This document shows, piece after piece, positions 54,648-64,000 of a stretch of DNA of 64,000 nt. This stretch comes from Arachnopeziza araneosa. Its lineage: Eukaryota > Ascomycota > Leotiomycetes > Helotiales > Arachnopezizaceae. The notes beneath the pieces are model-generated. The model did not search any database and was not told the origin of the DNA. It saw only the letters and a program-made list of their open reading frames with translations. Location: NCBI GenBank assembly GCA_003988855.1, contig QYAI01000121.1, forward strand, positions 62,001 to 126,000. Direction: 5' to 3'. The translations under genes and the position numbers were made by a program. Each line of letters opens with the position of its first letter. Within the stretch, counting starts at the first letter, position 1.

Positions 54648-55958
54648 ATGTTCACATTCGTTTCCCCTTCATTATCACCTTCCGTTTCCCCTTCATTATC
54701 ACCTTCCGTTTCCCCTTCATTATCACCTTCCGTTTCCCCTTCATTATCACCTTCCGTTTCCCCTTCGTTATCACCTTCCGTCTCCGTCGACATCACTACA
54801 CTCGTGTCTCACATAGATCATTCCACATGTCTCCGTCGCTAAACCTATACTCGTGTATCTCTTTTACTATCATCTTGCTTCTTTGGTCACTTATTCTTTC
54901 CTATTGTCAATTCGTTTATTCGACATTCAATTGATTCCGTGCAATTTTTCACTGTCAACAACCTAGTTCGACATTCACTTCTTCCTGCACATTTCCATCC
55001 GCAAGAAGTCGATTTGACATTTACTTCTTTCCTACACATTTCCGTCCGCAAGAAGTCGATGTGTCATTCACTTGCTACCTTGCACCTCGTATTGTCAAGA
55101 AGTAGTTTCGACATTGCCTTCTATTTCTATGTATTTGCATCTTCAAATGTCGATTCGACATTTACATCCTTCTTAACACATTTACAAGTAGAAAGTCGAC
55201 TCGACATTGGCATTCTTCCTGACACATTGTTACTTCTTATTCTCGCTAGCTGAATTCAACAATCATTTTACAGCTTCTACATTCTATTCTTGCTAGATTG
55301 ATTCAACAATTGTTTCACAGTTTCTACTTCCTATTCTCGCTGAATTGGTTCAACATCATTTCACAGGTTCCACATCCCATTCTCGATAGATTGATTCAAC
55401 ATTCGTTTCTAGCTTTGTTTATTTATTCTCGTTCATTGACTTGCACATCTGCTTTACACCTTCCCTTGCCCTATTCTCGCTTACTTCTTTTAACATTTAC
55501 CTTGCACATCCTCTTTTGTATTCTCGAAAACTTTATTCAACTTTTAATTTTCTCTTTTCTCTAGTATTGTTAAAAAACTTGATTTAATATCTCTTCTACC
55601 CTTACTCTTGTTAGTTGTTGTTAAACTTGATTCTACATTTAGATAATAAACTTCTTTTCTATTTTCGATAAGTTAGTTTAACTTTTTCTTAAATTATTTA
55701 CTTTTCATATTCGAAAACAAATTTCAAACTACAATTGTTTATTTTGGTTCATATTTTCGAAAAGTTAGTTTAACTTCTTTTAAAACTTTAATTACGTTAT
55801 TCTCGATACCGCATTCTTTCATATTTATTCACTTTCGTTCCCCATTCTCGATTCTTTCACTTTTCATTTTCCTTTTACAACCCCGCACACATTTACGCTA
55901 CCTCGCGTCGACATTCAAATCACATTTGCTAATCTATTGTCGATAGACCAAATTCAAC
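54648..55958 (+). promoter_or_regulatory. Long repetitive leader of the Mei2-like gene
   Basis: This 1.3-kb T/C-rich stretch precedes the start codon without a credible main ORF. It contains an uORF from the ATG at 54648 (64 codons) that covers a 24-bp minisatellite. Further on, TTCGACATT, GTCGAYTCGACATT and AAGAAGTCGA motifs recur about every 50-80 bases to 55,260, then ATTCTCGNTNG/TTCAACA motifs to 55,900. Whether all of it is transcribed is not known. Confidence 0.4.
54659..54778 (+). repeat. 24-bp minisatellite, five copies
   Basis: Five head-to-tail copies of a 24-base unit beginning CGTTTCCCCTTCATTATCAC; the last has CGTTATCAC. In the uORF frame each unit encodes an eight-residue SVSPSLSP repeat; the other frames are also open. 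The copies are almost identical, so the array is young or kept homogeneous. Confidence 0.85.
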
Positions 55959-57955
55959 ATGCTCCCTACCCCTTCCAGTTCATCTGGACAAGATCCTTTC
56001 TTCGAAAACTCTTCAAAACCAAAGATGTCAGCTTTGGCCCCAGTGTTCAAGCCCATTTCTAGCAGATCTACGACAAATCACCTAGTTCCAATGTCGATCC
56101 GCGCTGCTCCAGGTACAATTGAATATCTGCAGGGCATTATCGAAGAAGATGAAATGAAGAAGTCATTCACAATGAGTAGTGGAAAGATCGATCTAATGTC
56201 GATCTACGGAGTAAGTTACATTGATATTCTACACATTTCTATCTAACTAAGATCAGACGAAAACGGGCTCAGCCGGCCCTCGACAATTGTCCGCGATCAA
56301 TAATCGACAATCACAGACAAATATGATGGGTTCTGCTGCACAAGTAACGACCCCACTTCGAAATGCATCAGGATCGATGGGGGTCGATGTTGGATACGTT
56401 TCGACATCCTACTCACAAATTCCTACTCCTGAGGGATTTTCTGCGCATCGACATTCAGGACTTGGAAGTTCAACTTTCGAAACTCCTGAATTAAATCGAC
56501 AATCAAATTTTTTTTCGACAACGTTAGGAAATTACACTCCTCCCGGATTCGCTCCCGCTGTTCTGACTCCGTCGGCTCCCGCGGCTACTGGTTTTGCGAT
56601 GGTTCCCGTCAGTATGCTCCCTTCCCCGTTTTCTCCTCTCTCGAACATTATGCACCCTCATTTCTCTGGAACTTCTCCTTTTGGTCCAGCGACAATGGCC
56701 AACAATCACATCAGCCCTTCTGCAGGTTATGGTAATGGCTACAGCCAAAATCCCGGAGCTTACAATTCATACAACGGATCCTACAATATGGGATATCATG
56801 GGCATCATTCTGGCTACTATCATGGAGGTTCAAATCAATACAATCGACTTGCCAATAAGAACCGAAAGAATGGTAACAGCAATTCGATCCATAACATTGT
56901 GGATGTTGATCGTATTCGTGCTGGTTTGGATGTTCGAACCACTGTGAGCACTTCCAATATCTCCTCCACCTTGAGTTGCTAACTGGCTTCAGGTGATGCT
57001 TCGCAACATTCCCAACAAGATCACCCAGCATCAGCTTCTGGCTATCATCAACGAGTCTAGCCATGGAGCTTACGACTTTGTTTACCTCCGCATCGATTTT
57101 TCAAATCAATGCAAGTAAGTCATTCCTACTCGCTGACCTCTGAACAATTCTGATCTGTGTAGCGTCGGCTATGCCTTCATCAATTTCCTTGATGTAAGTA
57201 CCTCAATGTGACTTCAAGTTCATTTTACTAAACTTTCTAGCCTCTTGACATTATCAAGGTATTTCAACATCCGATTGAAGTGGTTTAAAGCTAACAAGAA
57301 AGTTTGTGGATGCTCATGCAAATAAGAAGTGGCAAGTAACAAATCTGAATTACCTCATTGTATCTAACTTGTATCAGGTACATGTTTCGCTCCGAGAAGG
57401 TCGCAGAGGTTTCGTATGCTAGCAAGTCACTCTTTCTACACGTCTTGCAAGCCTACTAATTTAAATTAGCTATCCAAGGCCGTGACTGTCTGATCCAGAA
57501 ATTCCGAAACTCTAGTGTTATGCTTGAGCCCGAGTTCTGTCGACCCAAGGTAGCTTCACCTTAATTTTTTTGGCAGTGGCTGACTTTTCAGTTATTTTTC
57601 ACTCGCGATGATATTCTCGGCCGTGCTGGACAAGAGGATCCCTTCCCTGCTTCTGACAATGCATCCAAGCTCAAGCGTAGCTGTGAGAACGCTGAGAACG
57701 TTGGTGTGTTTTCTCAATTCTCTCAGCATACAAATCTCATTCCAACAGGCCTGTACGCTCCCACTGCTGGTCAAGCCTTACGAGACGAGCAACGCCGCCG
57801 TCGTTCGCAATTCGACCGCGGTACAACTTTGGCAGAACAGGACGAACTTGACGAGTTACTGGAAGATGAATGGATGTTAGCATCTTCCCCCTACCAACCA
57901 CAGTGTGAGTTATTTCTCCTTTGCCCATTCAATTTCTAATGCAGCAACAGACTAG
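55959..57955 (+). CDS. Mei2-like RNA-binding protein (C-terminal RRM)
   Basis: Eleven exons: 55959-56210, 56257-56943, 56993-57114, 57163-57193, 57241-57258, 57303-57331, 57378-57421, 57470-57549, 57592-57703, 57749-57904 and 57945-57955. They give 513 residues. The N-terminal 310 are low complexity, Ser/Gly/Asn/Tyr-rich. From 314 comes the Mei2-type RRM: VMLRNIPNKITQHQLLAIIN, then FVYLRIDFSNQCNVGYAFIN, KKWYMFRSEKVAEVSYATIQ and QGRDCLIQKFRNSS. In fission yeast Mei2 starts meiosis by binding RNA; functions in filamentous fungi vary. Exon 5 has 18 nt. Two adjacent introns use GCAAGT donors. The final 11-nt exon is the least certain; without that splice the frame ends at 57939. Confidence 0.85.
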
Positions 57956-58973
57956 ACACACCTCCTCGCCTTGGTCACTAGAAGTTGTCAACACTCTTCT
58001 GGTCACATTTTCGGATTTTGCAGATGCTTTGTTATTTCCGGGAAATAGCATACATCATAGGCTTTTGATGGAACCCAAGGACCTCATCTTTGGCGATGGA
58101 TATGAAATTTCTGCTTTTTTGTACTCATGACACTCGTCTTTTGCGGCGTTTATACATACCCAAGATATTATACCTAGCGAGCGTTGACTTTTCACATATG
58201 GAAATGAATGATGGGTGGGAACTTTGCATGGAGTTGCTTTCAGATATGGGAATGAATGATGGATGGGAACTTTGCATTGCTCTTCAGATATAAGAAGATG
58301 AATGATGGGCCAACCTCAGAAGTTGGATGGTCTGCGAGGTCCACCCTTTCATGATAGATACTAAATACATTCGTTGCATTTTGCAAATAAAATTTCTTCA
58401 TTGTATGTTGATATGACGTGATGTTATATTAAGCCCTTAAAGATCCGGTACACAAACCCGGTATGGACGATTGAGTAATGTCGAAGTCTCTTTTTTCCTT
58501 GACAATGCATTATTATCGAAGTCGATTCTGCTTGCAGACTATTACGTATTGCCAAAGTCGATTCATTTTGTTAACACATTTTGTCGACGTTTAAATAGCT
58601 CTTGAAACATAACTCCTAACAGACAAACTTACATCTTTACAGATGAAACCTAACGCATATTTGCAGTATGTACTATCAACTTCTTTTAACTCCTTTATCT
58701 AATAGAAAGTTTCGTCCCCACAAAGAAAACTTCTTTGCAGGCAGATGAACACAAGCATGTTTTGAAGACATGAAATTCCTCAAGAGGACACTGAAAAATA
58801 CCGTGGGATAATTTGGCAGGACATTTAAGCTCTGTTATTCTCCCAGGGGTTTTGTTACGTTGGCGTGTGAGCTTGTAATCATTCATACTATGCTAGATAT
58901 TAACTTAAACCCCAACACCACCCATGCCGCTTGCTGTGCTAAACAAAATCATAATCCATCTTCACATTATACA
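57956..58973. other. 3' region of the Mei2-like gene
   Basis: Contains a duplicated stretch around 58,198-58,290 (two copies of GGAATGAATGATG(A/G)GTGGGAACTT-like sequence, compared in parts) and further GTCGATTC motifs like those in the leader (58,460-58,600). No gene was recognised. Confidence 0.5.
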
Positions 58974-61909
58974 TCACCCTGTAGGAAGAGCAGGCAATGG
59001 TTTCCTCGCAATACTAAATTCCTTTACTGAATTCGGCCTCGAACTATTCGTTCCATCTCTCATATCTTCATCTGTGACGTTTTCGGGATCAGGTGTAGTT
59101 TCAGGAGTTTGTAGTTGTGATCTCTGGCTTTTCAGGCTTGGAGAGCGAGGGGATAGGACGTTGAATGGATTTTGGGAGATGGCGGATGAGAGAGGTGGTG
59201 TTGAGGTGGGCACCGATTGACTCATTCCTCTTTTCCTTGCCATGGAGTTCTTGCGTTTCTTCTTGGTAGGTGTTAATGTCGGGGACTTTTCCTCGCCTTT
59301 TGGTGGGGAGGAATTGGCCTTGATTGAATTTGCAGGGGATAATCCAGGACTTGTTGAAATATAAGAATAGCTGCTCGTGGATTTAGTTCGACGGAGAAGA
59401 GGATTAGGAACCTCAAGTTTTGGCGAAGAAATGTTCTGTTGCGTCGCGTCTTCGTCTTCTCGGAAGGATTGGTTCATTGCATCATCAGCACCTTCGCTTG
59501 GTGGGGTGAACTCCCGTTCGTATGGAGTGGGTGGGCTGCGAGAGAGATCGCGTGACGGGCCTCTTTGGTCATCCTCGGATGTCTGTCGATGGTGTTCAAG
59601 CCAATCCCCATCGATTGGAGACTCAATCCCAACTGTTCGAGAACGTGGGATGTAGAATGGCAAACTTTCTGGACTCGAAACCCTGCTAAATATAACAAGC
59701 CCTAGACAGAGTAGAAGAAGAACGGATTGAACAATGCTCATCCGTCTTTGCCAAACTACCTCCTCACCTAAAATCCCGAGGCGTTCGGTAACTGCTAATA
59801 ATTCTCGCCTGCTTTCTTCCCGTTGACTTTCTAGACTGATTACTGTAGATTGCCAAATCTCATCGTATTGCTGTCTGAATCCTCGCAATTCAGCTAGAAC
59901 CGTGGTGTTAAGGGTATCCAAAAATTGAGTAGTCTTCTGGTGTTGTTTCTTCTCAACTTTAGTAAAGGCTTCACGGAGAAGTTTGGATTGTTCAGAAATA
60001 TATGCGAGACTGAGTGTGGAATTAGATTCGAGGAGCGAAAGTCGGCGGGAAACGGCTTTGAAAAAGGATTCTTGAATTGTAGGTAGAGAGGATGAAGAGG
60101 ATGATGTAACCGTGGCTGTCTTGTTTTTCTGGGTTGAAGACACGGTGACGTTTGATCTTGTGATATGTTGCGTAGAAGGATTTGTATGACTTGGTGATGT
60201 GGCCATGGTTGCATTGCTCGCTATGACTGAGGATGTAGATGATATCTTCGAGCTTTCAGAAGCTGCTTTCTCCACTTGTGAGCTAGAAGTTGCTGAATTG
60301 GGGCTCTTTGTTTCCTCAACCACCGTGATGCTAGATGTAGGACTCGTGTATACTGTCGAGTTCACAATTACAGTGCGAGTGATTTCCCCAATAGGATTCT
60401 CCTTTGGCGCTTCACTGAGTAGACACACCCCCTCTTGTTTCTTAACGCCTTCAAAGTCAAAGGTGTAGAACCCAGGTTTCTCCCACGACGTTGTCGGAGC
60501 CTCAGAAATCGCATTTTCGGTGTTGCTGGCCTCGACTGTAGAATTTAGAGCAGCAGCTCCCTCAGCAGCCATCGATTCCGTAGCTTTCTCTACCTCTTCG
60601 GCAGCAGCTCTTAACCTTTCCTCTTCCTCCTTGATGACTTGAGCTACTGCCTCAGGGATATATCCTTCATTCTCAGTCGGCTCTTCAATTTCTTCCGTCT
60701 CCTCTTCCTCTTCCACTGATCCCTCCATTTTCCAACTTTCCAACATTCTAGTTCCATGAACCCTCACTAGGCTTAGTGGACAATAGTATTCGTTACCAAA
60801 ATGGTTCAGAAATTCAATCCTCAAATATCTTGCCCATATTTGTGGATTTTCGACTAGGAAAGCTTGAATATCTCTCGAGTTTCGTGCTTCATACGTTCCA
60901 ACATCTTTCCATTTCGAGACAGGAACTGGATAGCGGTCTGAGACCGACACACGAAAGGTTCGAATCATAGAAGAGAAGAATTCATAGTTGGCAAGAACGA
61001 GGGTATCTATCCAAATGTCTTCCTATGGCAAGCATTAGTATGTATTTAGGGAAGAAAGTCACAACATACAGAAAGCTCGATGATGATGAACTTGTTCTCC
61101 TCCGAACACTTGGACAGCATATACGAATCCTTATTCTCGATCAACACCGATTTTGCATTCTTAGCCCCTTTATGCGTCTTCAAAACCGTAGCACCGGCAT
61201 CGAAAGAAGCATAGGAGAACCTTTCTTTGCATGTCTTTCCAGCATCATTACTCCGATATGGGTCCCTCTTTTTTGGTCTTTCTTCTAGCCCGCGCTCGTC
61301 TCTCCCTTCCTCCGTATCATTCTCAAGATTCTGTGTATCTTTGGATCTGGCCCCAGCGTTAAAGTTCGAAAAATCGACTTCGAGCTCACTTTCGTCGGGG
61401 ACATCTAAGTGGTTCTCAAAGCCTTCCCCAGATTTCTTGCCTCCAGTTGACTCCTTTTCCTTATCCAGTGTCTGCTTCTTCCACTCCTCAAAGCTCATAA
61501 ATGCGGCCTCGTCCAACTCTCCTGGTTCAAGATCGGTATCCGTCTCCGCCGGGGTCTCAGACGCTGTGGTCGATACAACAACTGTAGCTTCGGCCGGTGT
61601 AGGATCTGCCAAATCCGTAGATGTGGCAGTCGTATTCCCCTCTCCATGCTCCGTTGTGCTTGCTGCCTCCCCGGCCCTCAAAGTTGTAGCATTACTGGCA
61701 CTCCACGCACTCTTCAAACACTGCTGCGGGAGCGTATCCGTGATATAGTTTATCGTCCTGAATTCGCATGTTCCATTACTATGTACTGAAGTCGCTGGGG
61801 TAGTTGGGGAAGGATTTGGGGTTATCGTACTTGCTGACGCTCTCCCGACCAGCAGCAGAACGATCGCAGCTCTTCGGAACAGTCGGTCATATTGGCAAAC
61901 GGGTGTCAT
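58974..61909 (-). CDS. SLP1: SUN-domain ER membrane protein Slp1
   Basis: Exons 61909-61070 and 61022-58974 give 962 residues. A signal-anchor region (RRAAIVLLLVGRASA) is followed by a Ser/Thr-rich luminal stretch. The SUN domain spans about 225-390: RFSYASFDAGATVLKTHKGA, then NKFIIIELSEDIWIDTLVLA and WARYLRIEFLNHFGNEYYCP. A coiled coil (about 590-640) precedes one clear membrane segment (SIVQSVLLLLCLGLVIFSRV). The tail is long, Ser/Pro-rich and basic. In yeast Slp1 works with Emp65 in the ER membrane, protecting folding proteins; SUN domains otherwise bind KASH partners at the nuclear envelope. The 47-nt intron interrupts the SUN domain, and splicing restores it. Confidence 0.9.
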
Positions 61910-62432
61910 TTTGGCTCTTCATTCTGCGCAAGTGTGTAGTCTCAGTGTTTCATAAACATTAAGAGATCCTTTGTCGAGAGAGGGAGAATAACCCAAAGGA
62001 TTGTTTGGGAAATGAACAGTCTGGCCCTTTCCACATTGGTCAATTCGAAGGCGATGATGTCGTGCGCATGGGCGTGCAGATTTAGCAGTCCGAAGTAAGC
62101 TTGAAATATCCGGTGATAGGCTATTGAGCGCTGCAAGGTGGCGTTTCTGACTTCACTTCTGGACCCTGACCTTTGCCAAGGATCTCAACGTCGGAGTATA
62201 ACAACCTCAACTATCAAACGTGAACGATCTAACGAAAAACCCCGGAAATCTATGCGACTTTAACTCATCAAAAACGAGACTCAATTATTCTGAGCGTATA
62301 GTCACGGATTGACCAAATTGGGATTGATCGAATCTGGTGGTGATGTTGAATTCCAAAAGCCTGCTCACAGGCCTACCAAGACCGGTCCAAATACACTCTA
62401 ATGCTTTTGGAAAAGAGAACCTGGCAATTGAA
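61910..62432. other. Intergenic region between SLP1 and PDX1
   Basis: About 520 bases with no credible gene. It carries the SLP1 promoter on the left and the PDX1 3' region on the right. Confidence 0.5.
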
Positions 62433-63493
62433 TCACCATCCTCTGCCCTGCATCTTGTCTTCTGCCTTCATGGTCCCAACATTCAAACCCACCATTGCTT
62501 CTCCCAAATCTTCACTTACAGCAGCTAGGATCTTTGCATCATTATAATGTGTAACAGCCTGAACAATAGCCTTTGCTCTCTTCGCCGCATCTCCAGACTT
62601 GAATATGCCACTTCCTACAAATACACCATCACAGCCCAATTGCATCATCAAAGCCGCATCTGCAGGTGTAGCCACTCCACCTGCTGCAAAGTTCACAACC
62701 GGAAGACGGCCTAGCTTTGCAGTCTCCTTGAGAAGTTCATAGGGAGCTTGGATGTCCTTTGCTAAGATTCGTAGTTCTGGATCGCTCATAACGGAGGCAC
62801 GAGATATTTCTGCAGAAACTGTCCTCATATGTCTTACAGCTTCAATGACATCTCCAGTTCCAGCTTCTCCTTTTGTACGGATCATAGCTGCGCCTTCTGA
62901 AATACGACGGAGCGCTTCTCCAAGGTTACGACAACCGCAGACGAATGGGACGGAGAAAGAGTGCTTTTCGACATGGTGGACAGCGTCAGCTGGAGTGAGG
63001 ACTTCGGATTCATCAATGTAATCTACGCCTATCGCTTCAAGGATCTGCCAATGTAAGTCTCTGCCGCGGCGTAAAGTTAGTGGAAACTATTGGAAGTGAG
63101 AATCTACCTGACACTCAACAAAATGCCCAATTCTCGCTTTGGCCATGACTGGAATTGTAACTGCCTCCATAATCTCCTTGATCATTTTTGGATCTGACAT
63201 GCGTGCTACACCACCTTGGGCTCTGATATCGGCCGGAACACGTTCTAGGGCCATGACTGCGCAAGCACCAGCTTCTTCTGCTATCCTGGCCTTGTCTACC
63301 GTCAGCAATCGTTTTATTCTCTAAAGACGTATTCATTGAGAAGTTGTAAGAAAAGATAGCAGACCTGCTCAGCGTTCACCACATCCATGATCACACCTCC
63401 CTTTAACATTCTTGCCAGTCCCGTCTTGACTGTGAAGTTACTCTCTCCATTCTTTGCACCATTCGTGCTTGTCGTTGGCAGTTCGTTGGTCAT
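62433..63493 (-). CDS. PDX1: Pyridoxal 5'-phosphate synthase, PdxS/Snz subunit
   Basis: Exons 63493-63365, 63290-63108 and 63044-62433 give 307 residues, the normal length. The protein has GLARMLKGGVIMDVVNAEQA near the N-terminus with the ribose-5-phosphate site, ALERVPADIRAQGGVARMSD, IGVDYIDESEVLTPAD and GGVATPADAALMMQLGCDGV, and VFVGSGIFKS. PDX1 builds vitamin B6 (PLP) from ribose 5-phosphate, glyceraldehyde 3-phosphate and ammonia supplied by PDX2; it forms a dodecamer in the cytosol. The first donor is GTCTGC, weaker than usual, but the join is fixed by the protein. The conserved phosphate-binding GSGIF loop is intact. Confidence 0.95.
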
Positions 63494-64000
63494 TGTGTCT
63501 GGTGTCGTGGCAATACTTGCCTTCTTGGTGTCAGGCGGATTGCGATTGAAACAGATATGTCTTGAGAATTCAAACAACAGATACGATGTACGAGAAAATA
63601 AAGTATGACTCCTCCATTCTACAACATGCCTTTCAAAATTTCCACGCCGCTCCGGTCCATCGGACCAGACTAATTTGGACGAGGAACCACCCCACCACCA
63701 CGCCCTTCTCTATCGCTCACCTTCCCCCAGAAGAATTGACGCTTCTCTATATTAAGCAGGAGTCGAACCCAATAAGAAGTACCAATTCATCCACATGCCG
63801 AGTTCGGAAGCAAAGCATGAAAACTTCCTCCTCGGGGACCCCTCATTTGAGCCGAAGCAAGCCACAACGAACCGAGCACGCTTTTCTGGGGACGGCCCGT
63901 GCTGGTGATGTCACTGTCAAACAAGTCCACCACCCGGTGTAACTCGATGAGATCAATCAACCAGTCAATCAATTGAGCCTCATCTTCTGTCGTTTCCTGC
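63494..64000. other. Upstream region of PDX1, to window edge
   Basis: The PDX1 promoter. Open frames here (for example 63562-63942) have no start context or domain support. Confidence 0.5.

Noticed and set aside
54545..54796. Minus-strand frame with repeated EGDNEGET
   Set aside because: It is the antisense reading of the 24-bp minisatellite and stays open only because the repeat length is a multiple of three.
57737..57928. Minus-strand frame inside the last Mei2 exons
   Set aside because: A shadow of the coding strand; no independent support.

Overview
The window is nuclear DNA of a filamentous ascomycete. The genes have short introns (about 40-60 nt, plus a few GC-AG ones). They include an Egh16-type virulence factor, a GH5 mannanase, P450s, a Zn2Cys6 regulator, HapE and a split mitochondrial tRNA synthetase. 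A divergent pair of D-galacturonate catabolism genes (aldolase LGA1/gaaC and reductase GAR2/gaaA) with a GARE-like site between them, together with Egh16, points to a plant-associated Leotiomycete, probably close to Botrytis/Sclerotinia. This placement is an inference from remembered gene families; no search was run.

Layout. 0-3 kb: a truncated FAD monooxygenase and the secreted Egh16-like protein. 3.9-18.5 kb: an accessory island of five broken, alternately oriented ORFs: ORF-A, a DEAH/HA2 helicase, ORF-C, a zinc-knuckle protein and ORF-D. An intact FAD monooxygenase and a solo LTR lie within it. 19-22.2 kb: a peroxiredoxin and a Zn2Cys6 regulator, transcribed divergently across an array of CGG repeats. 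22.2-24.5 kb: more remnants, including 53-bp repeats and a second fragment of the ORF-C family. 24.6-28.1 kb: LGA1 and GAR2 on a shared promoter. 28.2-41.7 kb: glutathione peroxidase, DAO-family oxidoreductase, 2EXR protein, GH5 mannanase, a secreted cysteine-rich protein with one repeat per exon, a P450 and an MDR reductase. 42.3-64 kb: housekeeping genes: mitochondrial TrpRS (with a 5S rRNA-like insert in an intron), mitoribosomal uS10m, purine nucleoside phosphorylase, Fcf2, HapE, Sec15, a Mei2-like RNA-binding protein with a long repetitive leader, the SUN-domain protein Slp1 and PDX1.

Working together. LGA1 and GAR2 catalyse two steps of pectin-derived galacturonate use. The mannanase and Egh16 protein are secreted and fit life on plant tissue. 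The most unusual part is the island. Its frameshifts mostly fall in homopolymer runs, its in-frame stops can mostly be explained by single C-to-T changes, and fragments of one of its genes recur at 18.1 and 24.1 kb. It looks like a multicopy accessory gene set, or a decayed mobile element, of unknown function. Spliced models were built by hand from GT/GC-AG sites and checked for reading-frame closure.
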